This document shows positions 22,989 to 34,432 of a stretch of 64,000 nt of DNA, piece after piece. The DNA comes from Climacium dendroides (lineage: Eukaryota; Streptophyta; Bryopsida; Hypnales; Climaciaceae), in assembly GCA_950106755.1 (NCBI GenBank), contig OX467091.1, forward strand, positions 26,801,538 through 26,865,537, in the 5' to 3' direction. Position numbers and translations under genes: made by a program. The notes beneath the pieces were generated by a model. The model was not told the DNA's origin, did no database searches, and saw only the letters and a list, made by a program, of their open reading frames with translations. Position 1 is the first letter of the stretch. Every line of letters starts with the position of its first letter.

Positions 22989-24124
22989 CACTCTCACCTT
23001 ACACCAAATGCTGCAAACAACATGAGGAGCTCCTAATCTCGTGAGGAAATGAAAGAGGTAAGGCTAGCAAGCTCGACCCTTATATAGCCTCATGACCCCA
23101 CGTGGTCATCATAACCATTTCCGATTTGGCGGCTTGACATCCGGTCCAACCCTAATCCGGTTTCTAGGTTGATTTCGAATGGTTTTCCGATCCTAACCAA
23201 TTTGAAACTTTCAACTGGATTGAATCCGGTCTATCTGTTATTTCATTTTTCGTATATATATATTTTTGATTTTCCTACAACTGGCATTCAGATCCAGTTC
23301 TTCTTAACTAGTTTCCACTCCAATTTCTAAATAAGCTAAACAAAACAAAAATTCACGTTGCGACTCGGCACTCTCTCAATCTCAACCTCGCTCACGAAAC
23401 CAGTTCTTCTCTAATCTTTGCGCCCGTGTACAGGGAACAAATACACTCACACACAACTTTGCACATCTCTCAGAAACTTGCACAACTTTCAAGACCTCAC
23501 AAACACACTTAATTCTCAAACACAAACACAAAGCACTGAGAGCGCGAAAAGTACGTTGGTGCTCCCAGGTGCAAATGACAGTCAAACCCTAAAGCAGTCT
23601 CTTTTGTACCCTGGAAACCTAATTATTACTTTTTCCGATTTTTCGGACATAAATCCCGGATCCGTTCGTCTAGTTATGGGACTAGACTGGATTCGTTTCT
23701 ACTATTCGTTCCACTCCATAATCCGGTTCATTTAGGGTTTATGGTCATAGTCTTCCTAACTCTTAGCTTTTCCTTTCCTTTCTATACCAATCCGGGTCTA
23801 CTTAATCCGGATTTCGTGTTTCAAAACACGATAGAGAGAAAAATCAAAAAGTTAGGTTGCGACATATTGGATGTATGCACTATAAACATAGAGTAATCCA
23901 TGTATTAAACTACTACTTCCATCGTGGACAACACTTGTATAAGATACATATGATGTAAAATGTAGGTTTCTAGAAGCACTAGGAATGAGTACTAGGACTT
24001 TCGTCAAATTGGCAATTGCGTCCACAAGATGAAGGCTTCGTGACCAGAGCCATGAGCCTGCCTTTATCAACAGTAGAGACAAACATAGGGATTGTCAAAG
24101 CTTGGAAATTGTAGAATTGAATAA

Positions 24125-24203
24125 TAGCGGCCCCTTCACCAAATAATCTCAGACACTGCATTGTACAAAGTGCAATGCAAAAGATTATTTGGTAAAAGGG
24201 GAC
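24125..24203. repeat. Short imperfect inverted repeat (hairpin)
   Basis: Arms CCCCTTCACCAAATAATCT and AGATTATTTGGTAAAAGGGG around a ~40-bp loop, next to the duplicated SP-rich gene of element A. A part of the left arm recurs near 25,340. Confidence 0.6.
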
Positions 24204-24308
24204 GCTACGATTTGACTCTACAACTTCCGAGCTCCAACAATCCCTACATTAGTCTTTGCTATTGATAAAATCGAGCTCAAGACCTTACTAAGGTTTAGGG
24301 TTTATTAT

Positions 24309-24979
24309 TTCTCTATTCTCTACGCAAACTTAGGGATTGTCGAGCCTATATGTATATAATTAGAACTTCTTCTACATACAATTATATATGAGGTACAAGA
24401 TGCAGTCCTCATTTCCTCCCGAGCCTTTAGAATTTCTTGTCCCCGACTGTATCCCCCCTTGTTAATCTGTTCGAGGTCGCGAATATGTTGGCTGCCTCGT
24501 TTGCGCTTGCATTCTTGCAACGACCTTCTCTCCCAAACGCCCCAATTGGGAGTTGAAACAGCAATACAAATCGATCCACTGTGTTTTTGTTTTTTCAACC
24601 TCCACTACAAGAAAACCTGTCCGAATTGACAGAAACTGGTCCAAAATGACAGAAATCAGCCCCTCCTAATCTAAAGAAAATTGACAGTTTTTTGTCAATT
24701 CGGACAATTTTTTGTCCTAATTGATTGAAACTTGTCAAATTTCTGTAGATTAGGAGGGGCTGATTTCTGTCATTTCGGACCAGTTTCTCTTGTAGTGCTC
24801 CCTTGTTCCAACTGAACCTGTGGACATGGAATAGACTGCCCAAGAGCAATAACTAGAACCGATTCTTGAAGCGGACTATTTGGAAACTTGGACTTCTCTT
24901 CCACTATGGACGTTGAATAATTCGCGTCTCTATAAAGCTCACGCCCATCACCCAATAGTTTAGGGTCATCTTGGACCAT
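24309..24979 (-). pseudogene. Partial duplicate of the element A SP-rich gene, split by MITE 8
   Basis: The frame ending at 24979 (RELYRDANYSTSIVEEKSKF, PNSPLQ, SIPCPQVQ) and, after MITE 8, KKQKHSGSICIAVS and WERRSLQE, match the C-terminal half of the gene at 25722-26354 (RKLYGDANYPTSIAQEKSK, NPLSE, SFCTDVS, WKRRSLQ). The adjacent non-coding words at 24,207-24,270 and 25,234-25,295 are also duplicated. This is a local tandem duplication, later broken by a MITE. No N-terminal DEGVVDSPP part was seen here. Confidence 0.65.
24603..24797. mobile_element. CACTA-type hairpin MITE, copy 8 (195 bp)
   Basis: CACTACAAGAAAACC...CTCTTGTAGTG, perfect TSD CTC, inserted in the duplicate SP-rich gene. Confidence 0.92.
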
Positions 24980-25700
24980 CTCCCATGTTGTTACAGAACA
25001 TCATTACCAAGCAGTCCTAAATGTATAGTATATGAACCCCTAGTATTGACGAAAGACTATCACTTACAAATTCCTAACATGTACTTCTTTGTAGACTGCC
25101 ACTCTATAATATGAACACATAATATGAACAAGTATTATATGTGTAATTTACATCGCTGTAATTCCCTCGCCTTGAGAATCTTAGGCCCCGATTGTATGAT
25201 AACCTCGCCCTCCGCACGACAAGAAAAAACCTACGATTCGACTTTACAACTTCCGAGCTCCGACAACCCCTACATTAATCTCTGCTATTGTTAAATCAGG
25301 CTTAAGACCTTAGTACGACCTTCATTCTATGGACACTGCGGCCCCTTCATCCAAAAATCGTACTTTCAATGGTGCGGATGCCTACACCACATTCTCTAGA
25401 GAACATGAACTTTGCCAGCAGGATTTCTACAATTTAAGCTATTGTCTAGTATTGACCATCTAATTGTGTTTCATTGCTACAAAAAAGCAGAACACCAAGA
25501 ATATAAGGTTCTAAGTCACTCAACAATATTTGAGTGAAAATTGTACTTGTGAAGCATTTCCTAGTTTGTTTCCCATGTGGAATGCTACTTAATTATCCTA
25601 CATATACAAAGATATCTACAATATGGAAACAACACTACTATTGAACAATCTTCAAGATTGGAGGTCCACCCCAAGGCGATGAATTGATTCAATTTCTTCA
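24980..25700. other. Non-coding part of element A
   Basis: Contains the duplicated words described for 24309-24979 (TACAACTTCCGAGCTC and following). No gene seen. Confidence 0.4.
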
Positions 25701-25721
25701 TTCAGCTATAAGATGCACTCT

Positions 25722-26354
25722 TCATCTTTTCCCGAGCCCTTCGAATTTCCGGTCCCCGACTGTATCCCCCTTTGTTAATATGTCCAAAGTCTCGAATGTG
25801 TTGAAATGCCCCCTTTGCGCTTGCAACGACCTTCTTTTCCATGCGTCCCAACTTGAAGTTGAGACATCAGTACAGAATGATCCATTGTACTTTGGTTTCT
25901 TCAATCTCCCCCGTTTAGACGGAATGTGTGGCCGTAGAATGGACAGTCCAACAATAGGGATCGGAAGAGTTTCCGAAAGCGGATTAATTGGGGCCTTGGA
26001 CTTCTCTTGTGCTATGGAGGTTGGATAATTGGCGTCCCCATAAAGCTTCCTTTGAGTCCCCTTGTCTGAGGCAGTTGGTAACATTGATGACGCCCGGAGA
26101 TCTTTGGACCGCAGAGGAGACAACGAGCATGAAACTAGCAAGCGCGAATTCTTCTCCGGCGGACTGTCCACCACTCCCTCATCAATTAGTTTCCTTGAGA
26201 AGTCCATAGTGGAATTGACGGTCGAAGCTGAGCAGAGGAAGTTCCCAATACTGAGTATAACGTACTGTCCATAATCGAGGATGGAGTCCGCAGATGCCTG
26301 ACATGGGAGTCCTTCTATTGCAGGGTACGACGATGTGCTATCCATCTGTAACAA
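25722..26354 (-). CDS. Giant-element SP-rich protein, A copy
   Basis: Unnamed protein of about 210 aa. Probable start at ATG 26345 (MDSTSSYP), preceded by CAG, which could be a splice acceptor. It shares with the B and C copies the motif STMDFS followed by DEGVVDSPP, a Ser-Pro-rich stretch (SCSLSPLRSK) and RKLYGD. The tail is basic. It lies downstream of the HAD gene on the same strand, the order seen also in B (and in C once insertions are removed). SP-rich motifs are typical substrates of proline-directed kinases and of FCP1-type phosphatases, so it may be the partner of the HAD protein; that is inference only. Confidence 0.5.
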   Translation of the reverse strand: MLQMDSTSSYPAIEGLPCQASADSILDYGQYVILSIGNFLCSASTVNSTMDFSRKLIDEGVVDSPPEKNSRLLVSCSLSPLRSKDLRASSMLPTASDKGTQRKLYGDANYPTSIAQEKSKAPINPLSETLPIPIVGLSILRPHIPSKRGRLKKPKYNGSFCTDVSTSSWDAWKRRSLQAQRGHFNTFETLDILTKGDTVGDRKFEGLGKR

Positions 26355-26582
26355 ACGTACTTTGAATTAGAATAACAATCGAGGGAATTTTGAAATTGGA
26401 CATCATTTTGGGGTCTTCGTAGTCAAGATTGACAAGAGAGTCCACAACCATGATTGCCCGCGAAGTTGCAAATCAACGCAACTCGAGCTGAAATGTACGA
26501 GACTCCAAAAGTATTGAAGGAGGCTTCAAAACACTACACATAAGCTCCACTCGTGCTAAATTGCATACCTCCAATGGGTCAG

Positions 26583-27317
26583 CTATCTAGTGCCACTAGG
26601 CGACCCCCGAACCACCTTCATGAGCTCGTCGTACTCTCGACAATTCCTTTCCTCGCACAATATTTTTTGCCCAATTTTCCACTTCTTCGCTTTCCGGAAT
26701 GCTTTGAGTCCCATGTCCTGACTTTGGTGCAACTGTTGAAACCAAGGAAGTAGAACCCCGAACAGAAATGTGTCCTTGTCTCCATTGCCCTTGTTACTCC
26801 AGGACTTCGAGACTACAACATTTTCCGGTTTGTTCATGATGTGCTTCCGATGGCTGTCGTCGACTATGACTATATTGTCAGGAGTGAAGTTGGTTCGGGA
26901 GTCGGCGAAAAGCACGTCCAAGTTCTTGAGGAACAATGCCTTGTCGGTTCTCGGTTCTTTGTAGGGGATCCACATGCCGGCTCCATCCCAGCGCTTCAAC
27001 GTTTTGCATGCGTCCTGCTTGAGAACTTGGAAGGGCAACCCTCCATCTCGGAACAGATAAGCGCAGATCTCATCAGTGGTGGACTTCTTCATGGAACTCC
27101 ACACTGAGACGAATGATATCTTGCCTAACTCCTTCAAGAACGAGGAGCAGTTGGGCCTGACATAGACAGCCTCGGGTCCTACAATGGCCTCGACTGTGGC
27201 CGAGTGTGGCTCCGACTTCTGGTTGTACGCATTCCCTGACCCCTTGGACTTCCAATCTTTTGTGGCACATAGAATGCCATTGAGGTCCAGGATGACGTTC
27301 AACCACTTCCCTGCCAT
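26583..27317 (-). CDS. HAD/FCP1-like phosphatase-fold protein, A copy
   Basis: About 244 aa, starting at ATG 27317 (MAGKWLNV). HAD motif I reads LDLNGILC, so the second Asp of the DxD signature is Asn. Motif II is VWSSM (Ser), and the motif IV acidic pair is IVIVDDSHRKH. This is the FCP1/NLI-interacting-factor layout with the plant 'DLNG' variant. The second Asp normally acts as the general acid, so catalysis may be weak or altered. The C-terminus (GLKAFRKAKKWKIGQ, ILCEERN) matches the C copy. The frame is intact. Role in the element is unknown; binding or dephosphorylation of SP motifs is a guess. Confidence 0.75.
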   Translation of the reverse strand: MAGKWLNVILDLNGILCATKDWKSKGSGNAYNQKSEPHSATVEAIVGPEAVYVRPNCSSFLKELGKISFVSVWSSMKKSTTDEICAYLFRDGGLPFQVLKQDACKTLKRWDGAGMWIPYKEPRTDKALFLKNLDVLFADSRTNFTPDNIVIVDDSHRKHIMNKPENVVVSKSWSNKGNGDKDTFLFGVLLPWFQQLHQSQDMGLKAFRKAKKWKIGQKILCEERNCREYDELMKVVRGSPSGTR

Positions 27318-27482
27318 CCCGGATCTCAATGACCTATGGACTCCCTTCGAGGATCCTTTATTAGGGCCCTACAGATCGGACCCCTAGTAACAAACGATAG
27401 CAATCGTGTCTAGTCACGCCAAATGACACGAATTCCAGAAGGCAACATTGCTCAAAATGAAGGCAGAAGAGTAATGAGTCCA

Positions 27483-28149
27483 TCAGAACAAGAGGGTGCA
27501 TTTTACCTTCCTTCGCGTGGAACTAGAAGGTTCATCTTGGTTTTCCACTACCAATAGTGTAGGACTATGAGGTACTGATTGCTCATCGATTGGTTGTGCC
27601 TCATCTACGTTTGAGTGTGGTGAAGAAATTAGTGGAAGAGAATGTGCGACAATAGAAGGCCCTTTCTCAAGCAAGCAATCGATATTCAGGAGGCCTGCGA
27701 TTCAAGAATCAGGAAAAATAGTCTTTGTGAGAAATCCATATGTTACAATTTCATGAAATGAGTTTTCATTTACAAAACTAGTCCTACGTTTTCTGTACCA
27801 CCTAAATTCTTCTACTTGGCATGTTGTATCTACAATTAAATCTCTAGCCCAAAGACTACAATACAATTCAACGCGAGTTGCGTTGAGACTACACACAGGA
27901 CCGTGAATGGTCATTGGGCACAACCTGCAGGTGGTTCCTTGATGGGTTGGTTAGAACTTGCTTGGGTCGACCCGGAATCATCCACTGGCAGGTTGTGTCC
28001 AATGTCAATGTCCTCCATTGCGGTGTCTCCCTTGCCGACGTTGTCGTACGCGTAGTTAGCCGTAAGTACCCTTACAATGACAAATGGTTGCAAGATGACA
28101 CGAATTATCGTTCCAGGGAACTTCTAGTAAGACATCGATTGAGTTAGAA
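27483..28149 (-). pseudogene. Element A gene remnant next to element b
   Basis: Short minus-strand frames (SLPLISSPHSNVDEAQPIDE; FVIVRVLTANYAYDN, then DIDIGHNLPVDD) between the HAD gene and element b. Position suggests the 3' part of the long multi-exon gene corresponding to 37457-38773 in B, but similarity is too weak to confirm it. Confidence 0.25.
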
Positions 28150-28154
28150 GTATC

Positions 28155-31100
28155 CGGATTGTGACTACTCACTTAATCCTCTTTCTTTCATTTACCCTAT
28201 CTCGTTTCGGAAACTTGGTACATTCCGGATTCCGTTCCGGATCCGGACACACCTGGATCTTAGTTCCGTCTTTCTTCCGTCACTGGTTTTTGTTGCCTCT
28301 GTTTTACCCTCAGAGGGTCCGTACTTGATCTAGAAAGGGGTGGGGACTCACCACTTGTACAATTATCCTCTCTGTACTCTAAATCTACTAAACAACACAC
28401 TCAAGACAACACAGTTGTAGGAGAAGGGAGGAGTATTCTCTCACAGTTTCCGGATTGGCCGATCCGGAATCAGGTCACACAGAGTACTTTTCACACCTCT
28501 CTTACTACAACAACGGATCAGAACTTATAAACCCCAAAAGAATAGACTCTCAAGGAGAAGACAATTTACCAAGGGGGAGGTTGGTAGACTTTTCGGAGTA
28601 GCGGGAGATCCTTTCCTTTGGTAGTTGCTTAACTCTGCATAGAACCCTCCTGGTTCCGGACCCGCAGGAACCTCTACTGTCTTATCCGGATTGCCGTTCC
28701 GGCAAATTAAAAGCACATCACACTTACACTCCCTTACTTGGCTTGCATTCCTTCTCACTAGCTCCACCCCCAGATGGTCCGTAGCTCAAGATCCGGATTC
28801 CTCTCCCTCCCCTCTCTTTCTCCAGTACAAGGATACAAATATACATGCATACACTGAGCCAAAGATTCTGTCTAAGCAAAGTGCAGCTAGAAGCACCCTG
28901 GCTAACTTAGATTAAGAAAAGGAAATCGTAATACATACATGAAAGCACTAAGATCGAATGGAGTAGGATGGAATGGCAAACAACTAACTTGCCTGCCCTT
29001 AAAATACTAACACAAAAACCCAAAGTCAACTCTTAAAAGCCTGAAAAGGAAACCCGGAAATCCAGGCCACCAATCCCTAAACCTCCCGGAATATCCGGAA
29101 AGGCTGCTAACTGCCGTCCGAGATTACCAGATTCCTAACTATCCGCCTAAGATTCCGGAAACCGGATCCATGCTCGGAACTCCATTCCGGATCCTATACT
29201 TCTTCTCCTACAAACCCTAATGTTTTGGCTTCCGTCCTTTCTTTGAACGGCTCCCCGCTTGGCTGGTAGGCGTTCCCTTCGTACTCTTTGCTGGCGTAGT
29301 CTTTGCTGTGGCCCGAGTCTGGATATGGCGCGTTGCGGGAGACGGATCGCTGTCACCTTCGGTTCCGAAAGTGGAGTGGGCACTTTCCTCTTCAGAATCT
29401 TCGATGACTTGAACTTCCTTCTCCTTCTCGGGTGTTGTATCCTCCAATGTTGCGGGTTCGCTTACTTTCCCTGACGTGGTTTCCTGCATGTGGACAAATC
29501 CTTTCGGATTAGTCCGAGCCGGATTGGTCATCCCACCGATCCGGTTGATGAAATCTCCCCTAACTTGCTGTCCCGGAACCTTAAATGATCTGGTCATCAA
29601 GTTCGGCATTGTTTGAGACTTGGGAACTTCCGGGGTTGAGAACTTAGATGGCACCGGAACTGTTTTCGCGCTAGACTCAGCTTCCGGTTCCGAGGCTGGC
29701 CTCAAATTCAACTCCGTCATCCGTATTTTACTGGCGGAAGGCTCTGCTGGTGTGAGTATCCCCCTCAAACCCTCCATCCGGGTTGCATGATCCGCCACTG
29801 GTTTCCCTGGGGTACCTGACACAAAAAGAAGTTCCGGAAAGGTGGAGAAATCCATCGCATGGTTTGGATCGAGGGCCGCCAGTAACTTCTGGATCTCCTT
29901 GAAAACTCGCTCTATCCTCGCGGTGAAGTCTACAAGGATGGTAACTACCTTGGTTCCGGTAATGTGGCCTTCCGATATCATCTTCGAGTCAAACAAAGCA
30001 GCTTTTGTGATGATGTCGGCTTTGATGTTGACTACTCAGGATAGATTCTTGACCAGAGCGAGAGCCTCTTTCTCTTTCTCTTTTGCAGCTACCATTTCTC
30101 CTTCCGCCCAATTCACTCGAGTCTGAAGTAGGTTCCGTTCCACCTCCAACTCCTGGATCCGCTCCTCCCTCTTCTTCAGATCCTCCGGTTTGGGCAGTCG
30201 CTTGACAGCTTCCACGGTCTGATCCGGATCCACCTTCAACACTTCAGCGGTATCTATCACCAAATCTGACAACCCGTCGTGGAATACCTTGGCTTCACGT
30301 ATCTACTCGAGCCCCGCATTGAAAAATGCGGATTCCGTTTCCATTTCAGGTCCCTTACTGGATTCCCCTCTCTCCATCGGCTGTGGCTTGATTCTCGACC
30401 CCGGATCGGTTGACTTCCTCTTCTTGGTCCTCGGATCGGTCAGACGTTCCTCGGGAAGTTCCTCCAGATCAGACTCGACCGGATCTTCCGCCTCCTCCGC
30501 CTCCTCCCCGGAAAGTCCGTATGACAGGATCGCCTTTCCGGTATCATACTGGATCACTTCAGCTGCACTCAAAAGTTCCTGTTGATGGTACAGATGCAAC
30601 AAGTAGGTACTAACTGGACTAGCCTTTGCTCGGGCCACGTGATCCGTTAATTTAGCCACTATCCCGGCTATGACCCTATCCTAGTGCACTACCCGGTTCT
30701 CCATAGCCTCAAAGATAGTATTGGCCACTGTAATGGTAACCAGCGTTGGCTTTTCCAGATACAAGATCGGGATCAGAAACTCTAGTATCCGCCTATGTCT
30801 CTCGTCCTTGCACTCGCTGATAGCAAATCCGTCCTTAGGGTTTGCAGACCCAGTGAACTTCCCAGCTACAAAACGGTCCGTCCTCGATGCTAAACTGTTT
30901 CCACTCTTTCGGAACTGATAGACGTCCGCCTAGATGTCCTTGGTCCATGCGACTGGCCGCCCTCTCAAAGTGAGCTCATACTGATTCGGAACACCGTGAA
31001 GTAGCTCTTGAATCATCTCTTCACTCTTGAGGTTCCATGGTCAGTGTAGTAGACCGACACATCCTAACTTAGTTAAGTCCTCCTCTAATTGCTTGTGTAG

Positions 31101-31603
31101 TTCCGGGCTATCCAGAATGACCGGAGAGATAACCCGGGCGGATACCGCTACCTTCCGTACTGGTCCGGATGCCATAAGATCTAAGTCAGAACGAGAGAAA
31201 AGTAGCTCTACTTCAGTCGCTAACTCACCACTCTTTCTCTCAACTACTCACACAGCCAGTCACAGAAACATAGAACAGGAAAGTGAAGAGGAAAACCCTA
31301 GGAAGACAGCTTAAATACTAAACCGTCTTTTTACGGGTTTAAGGACAACGGCTACAGGTCCGTTGTATTAACGGTATCCTAGTTCCGTAGCTACGAGACC
31401 TATACGGTAGGTTCCTGTGTTCCGGATGAGTCCGGATTCCGGATGCGGATAAGTTCCGGTTCCGGTTTGTGCCGGAACGCTTATTTCCTAATTCAAGTTA
31501 TCTGGTCCAAAAATCACGCCCTAACTATAATTTTTGATTTTTTTTTCTATTTTTCGCACCTACTTCTTGTATTATTGATCTATTTCCGGATTCCGGATTC
31601 CCA
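28155..31603 (-). mobile_element. Gag-like element b
   Basis: The 5' (right) end is TGGGAATCCGGAATCC on the minus strand at 31603. It matches the start of element c at 33461 (TGGGAATCC). It splits coding sequence of element A (SGVDVC at the junction). Its leader (31603-31176), TATTTAAG box and gene closely match c. The left boundary near 28,155 is approximate: the TCCGG-rich 3' region begins there, but no target duplication of CAGAC was found. Confidence 0.55.
29217..31175 (-). pseudogene. Gag-like / putative plant transposon protein, element b copy (full length)
   Basis: The frame starts at ATG 31175 (MASGPVRKVAVSARV) and ends at 29217 (SKKGRKPKH). It is the most complete copy of the family, about 650 codons, without frameshift. 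Five in-frame stops occur. Three TAG stand for Trp or in DIWAD, VVHWD and LEWIRE contexts as judged from copy c; two are TGA. N-terminal core: KLGCVGLLH, HGVPNQYELTLRG, ANPKDGF, FLIPILY, LLHLYHQQELL. The middle is acidic, then coiled coil (KKREERIQELEVERN), then a region GHITGTKVVTILVDFT. The C-terminus is basic and Ser/Thr-rich (RATAKTTPAKSTKG), plausibly nucleic-acid binding. Confidence 0.65.
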
Positions 31604-33460
31604 CAGACGTCGACACCACTCCGTTCAATGGCCTTTGGAGCTTCCTCTGCCAGGAGGAGTGGGATCGGGACAGGATCTGCACTAGGAAGAGGTGGAGGTG
31701 CATTGTCCAAGTGCACCGGGCTAGAGGTGTTGCTGATGTTGGAGCTGGAGGGTTGGCCTTGCAGCATCAGCGGTGGCGATTGCGTCACGGCTACAGCTCA
31801 ATAAGAGGCTAGATTCCGACCCTCGACATCAACAGTTGTATGATCTCCCTGTTCCTCCGGGACTCCTACTTCATCTAATTTGTATTGCGTTGGTGCATCT
31901 CCATGTTCAACAGCCGCTCGTTTGCATTGTCGGTTCTCATTTGAGCCAACGCTTACCTAGCTCCGTCTGCTTTTGTGAATTCTTCGTCTGCTTCTGCAGA
32001 GCCGCCAGAGATTGTGCTATCGACTTTTGAATTTTGGCCAGTTGCTGGACAACACTAGTGATGGAATCTACCTTCTTCTTCTTCTGTGGCCAGCCAGAAG
32101 GAGTGGGCGTTCGCGGCGTCTTTGATAAGGGCGGAAGCATGGATGAAGCAGACGACCCCGACACGTCGGTGTGTCGTCCCATTGGTGTGGGTATCTCTCC
32201 AATGCCTACATTATGATCATCCATCTCCATAATGTCGTCTTCCTCCTCATTAGTGGAAATGTCTTCCACATCATCGTAAACTAGAGCCGCCTTTTTTCTG
32301 GCTGGAGACTTCTGACTTGATCTCAATTTCCGCTTGGAGGAGGAACTGGGACCTTCACCACTCTAGATGGGGTACCCAGTGTCAAGAAAATCTACCTTAT
32401 CCAACATGTAGGCCTTCGAACAAATTTTCTCCCACTCAAAGGATTCCACCGCGAATCCAACAACGTACACGTCTACAGATGACATCTGCAAAGGAGAGAG
32501 GAAGAGGGTTAGAATAAAATCGTAGACAGTGACAATTCAACGCAACTAGCGCTGAATCGACGAGTGCGTGAAACCATGAAATTGAGGAGGAAGGAAACAA
32601 CACTAGAATCAAATTGCAAATCAACGTTAGTCGCGCTGATCGATAGTTAAGGGACATACCACTACAACGCATGTAAGTTTGCCTTCCGCAAAACAGGAGA
32701 AGATGCGACCCCTTGGAGCACTAGAACTCTTCACGAGCCACAAATAGAACTCCATGCGCAACTTCAAGCCGTGGAGCTGGTATTCGAGCTCGCTATAGGC
32801 CCGTGCCTTCACGTATCGATTGGAGTCCGAGCATTCGTACTCCTGTGGAATACCCACTCCAATTGCATTGCTGGGATGCTGAAGAAACACCAGAAACACC
32901 TTCGACGGCTTATTCGACGCCAAAATATCTCCGAGGCGGTCATTCTTTTTCGCATTGTACGTGGAGTAGTCCAATAAGAAGGAAGCGAGAATCTCGTCCG
33001 ACTCCACAAAGTATAGGACCTGTGCTTGTTCCTTCTCATCGCCGCAAATAAAAAGCCAGGAGGGAACATTCTGAAGTACTGGGTCTTCACTACAAGAGAA
33101 ACTCGTCCTAATTGACAAAAATCAGCCCCTCCTAATCTACAGAAAATTGACAGGTTTTTGTCAATTAGGACAAAAAAGTGTCCGAATTGACAAAAAATTG
33201 TCCAAATTGACAAAAAACTGTCAATTTTCTGTAGATTAGGAGGGGCTGATTTTTGTCAATTAGGACAAGTTTCTGTCATTTTGGACAGGTTTTCTTATAG
33301 TGCCTGCATCTTGCGGAGTGACAGCATTACTTCCTTAATGTAAGGGCTATCCACAATGGAGCTCCCCTTGTTCTCGACTTCAGGTAATGTCCTGAAGTCG
33401 ATCACGCCCAACATCATTCTCTTTGACATGTCTAGATTCCATGCTCTCGCTGGCCACTTC
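31604..33460 (-). pseudogene. Element A copy of the long multi-exon gene (C-terminal exons)
   Basis: Reading leftward from 33460: WPARAWNLD, LGVIDFRTLPEVENKG, then MITE 9, then FVESDEILASFLLDY, HPSNAIGVGIP and LRMEFYLWLV. These align with HIWPYVN, LAVIDFRILPRPN and LRMEFYIDIL of the B gene. A GTATGT donor follows CGTTGTAGTG near 32,650. The next exon starts after TTTGCAG at about 32,487 (MSSVDVYVVGFAVESFEW), meets a TAG in YPI*SGEGPSSSSKR, and continues KSPARKKAALVYDD, an acidic stretch, and a helical tail (VVQQLAKIQKSIAQ). Element b interrupts it at 31,603. Exon structure matches B, so the gene is a real family member, now broken. Confidence 0.55.
33088..33302. mobile_element. CACTA-type hairpin MITE, copy 9 (215 bp)
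   Basis: CACTACAAGAGAAAC...GTTTTCTTATAGTG. Flanks CTT and CCT differ by one base. Inserted in the coding exon of element A. Confidence 0.88.
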
Positions 33461-33888
33461 TGGGAATCCAAAATCCGGAAACGGATCGAGGATACAAGAA
33501 TTAGGTGAGAAAAATAGGGTAAAAATCAAAAAATTATAGTAAGGACGTGATTTTTGTGTGAGATAAACCAAATTAGGAAATAAGTGTTCCGGCAAAACCC
33601 GTAACCAGAACTTATCCGGATCCGAAATCCAGATTTACACGGAACACAGGAACCTACCGTATAGCCCTTGTAGCTACGGGAGTAGGATACCGTTAGTACA
33701 ACGGACCTGTAGCCGTTGTCTTGATTTCCGTAAGAAGACAGTTTAGTATTTAAGCTGTTTGCCTAGGGTTTTCCTCTTCACCTTCTTGTTTTGTTTTTCC
33801 AAGACTGTCCGTGTGAGTAGTTGAGAGAAAGAGTGGTGAGTTAGCGACTGAAGTAGGGTTACTCTTCTCTCGTTCTTATTTAGGTCTT

Positions 33889-34432
33889 ATGACATTCGGA
33901 CTAGTACGGAAGGTAGCGGTGTCTGCCCGGGTTATCTCTTCGGCTATTCCGGACAATTTGGAACTATACAAGCAGTTAGAGGAAGATTTAACTAAGTTAG
34001 GGTGTGTCGGCTTATTACACCAACCATGGAACCTTAAAAGTGAAGATATGGTCCAGGAGCTACTTCATGGTGTTCCGAATCAATATGAGCTCACTCTGAC
34101 AGGGCGGCCAGTCACGTGGACGGAGGACATCTGGGCGGACGTCTATCAATTCCAGAAGAGCGGAAACGGGTTAGCATCGAAGACGGAACGGTTCGTAGCT
34201 GGGAAGTTCACAGGGTCTGCAAACCCTAAGGACGGATTCACTATCAACGAATGCAAGGACGAGAGACACAAGCAGATACTAGAATTCCTCATCCCCATCT
34301 TGTATCCAGAAAAACCTACGCGGGTTACCATTACGGTGGCCAATACTATTTTCGGGGCTATGGAGAACCGAGTGGTGCACTGGGGTAGAGTTATAGCCGG
34401 GATAGTTGCTAAATTAGCGGATCATATAACAT
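33889..34432 (+). pseudogene. Gag-like protein, element c copy, 5' part
   Basis: ATG 33889 (MTFGLVRKVAVSARV) and 181 codons matching copy b: KLGCVGLLHQPWNLKSED, HGVPNQYELTLTG, TEDIWADVYQFQKSGN, ANPKDGFTI, FLIPILYPEKPTRVT, VAKLADHI. No stop occurs in this part, and it keeps Trp where copy b has TAG. The homologous frame stops abruptly at element B. In the joined copy the next codon would be TGA, where b has CGA. Confidence 0.75.

Larger units (their letters stand above)
19264..23864 (-). mobile_element. Gag-like LTR-type element a (4.6 kb)
   Basis: It begins TGTCGCAAC and ends GTTGCGACA, flanked by a perfect 5-bp duplication TATTG. TG...CA ends with a 5-bp duplication are typical of LTR retrotransposons. 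The first ~250 bp (19264 on) recur in direct orientation at 22540 on (TGTCGCAGTACAAGG), supporting terminal direct repeats, but the repeats diverge afterwards. GTTGCGAC near 23,360 suggests an internal or composite boundary. Only one gag-like gene is present: no reverse transcriptase, integrase or protease. It would be a non-autonomous, gag-only type. A TATATAAGG box (minus, 23087-23079) could drive it. MITEs 6 and 7 are inserted in it. Confidence 0.6.
19047..33460. mobile_element. Giant TIR element A (left part; nested insertions inside)
   Basis: The left end TAACATAATATTCATTAAAA abuts the broken tnp2 frame and resembles the left ends of B (34,433) and C (52,797) in the shared TTCATTAAAWTGAGA core. 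Inside, on the minus strand, come an SP-rich gene (with a partial duplicate), an HAD/FCP1-like gene and parts of the long multi-exon gene, in the same order as in B. It is interrupted by gag-like elements a (19264-23864) and b (ending at 31603) and by MITEs 8 and 9. At 33,461 it is broken by element c. Its right end is not in the window. Confidence 0.65.
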
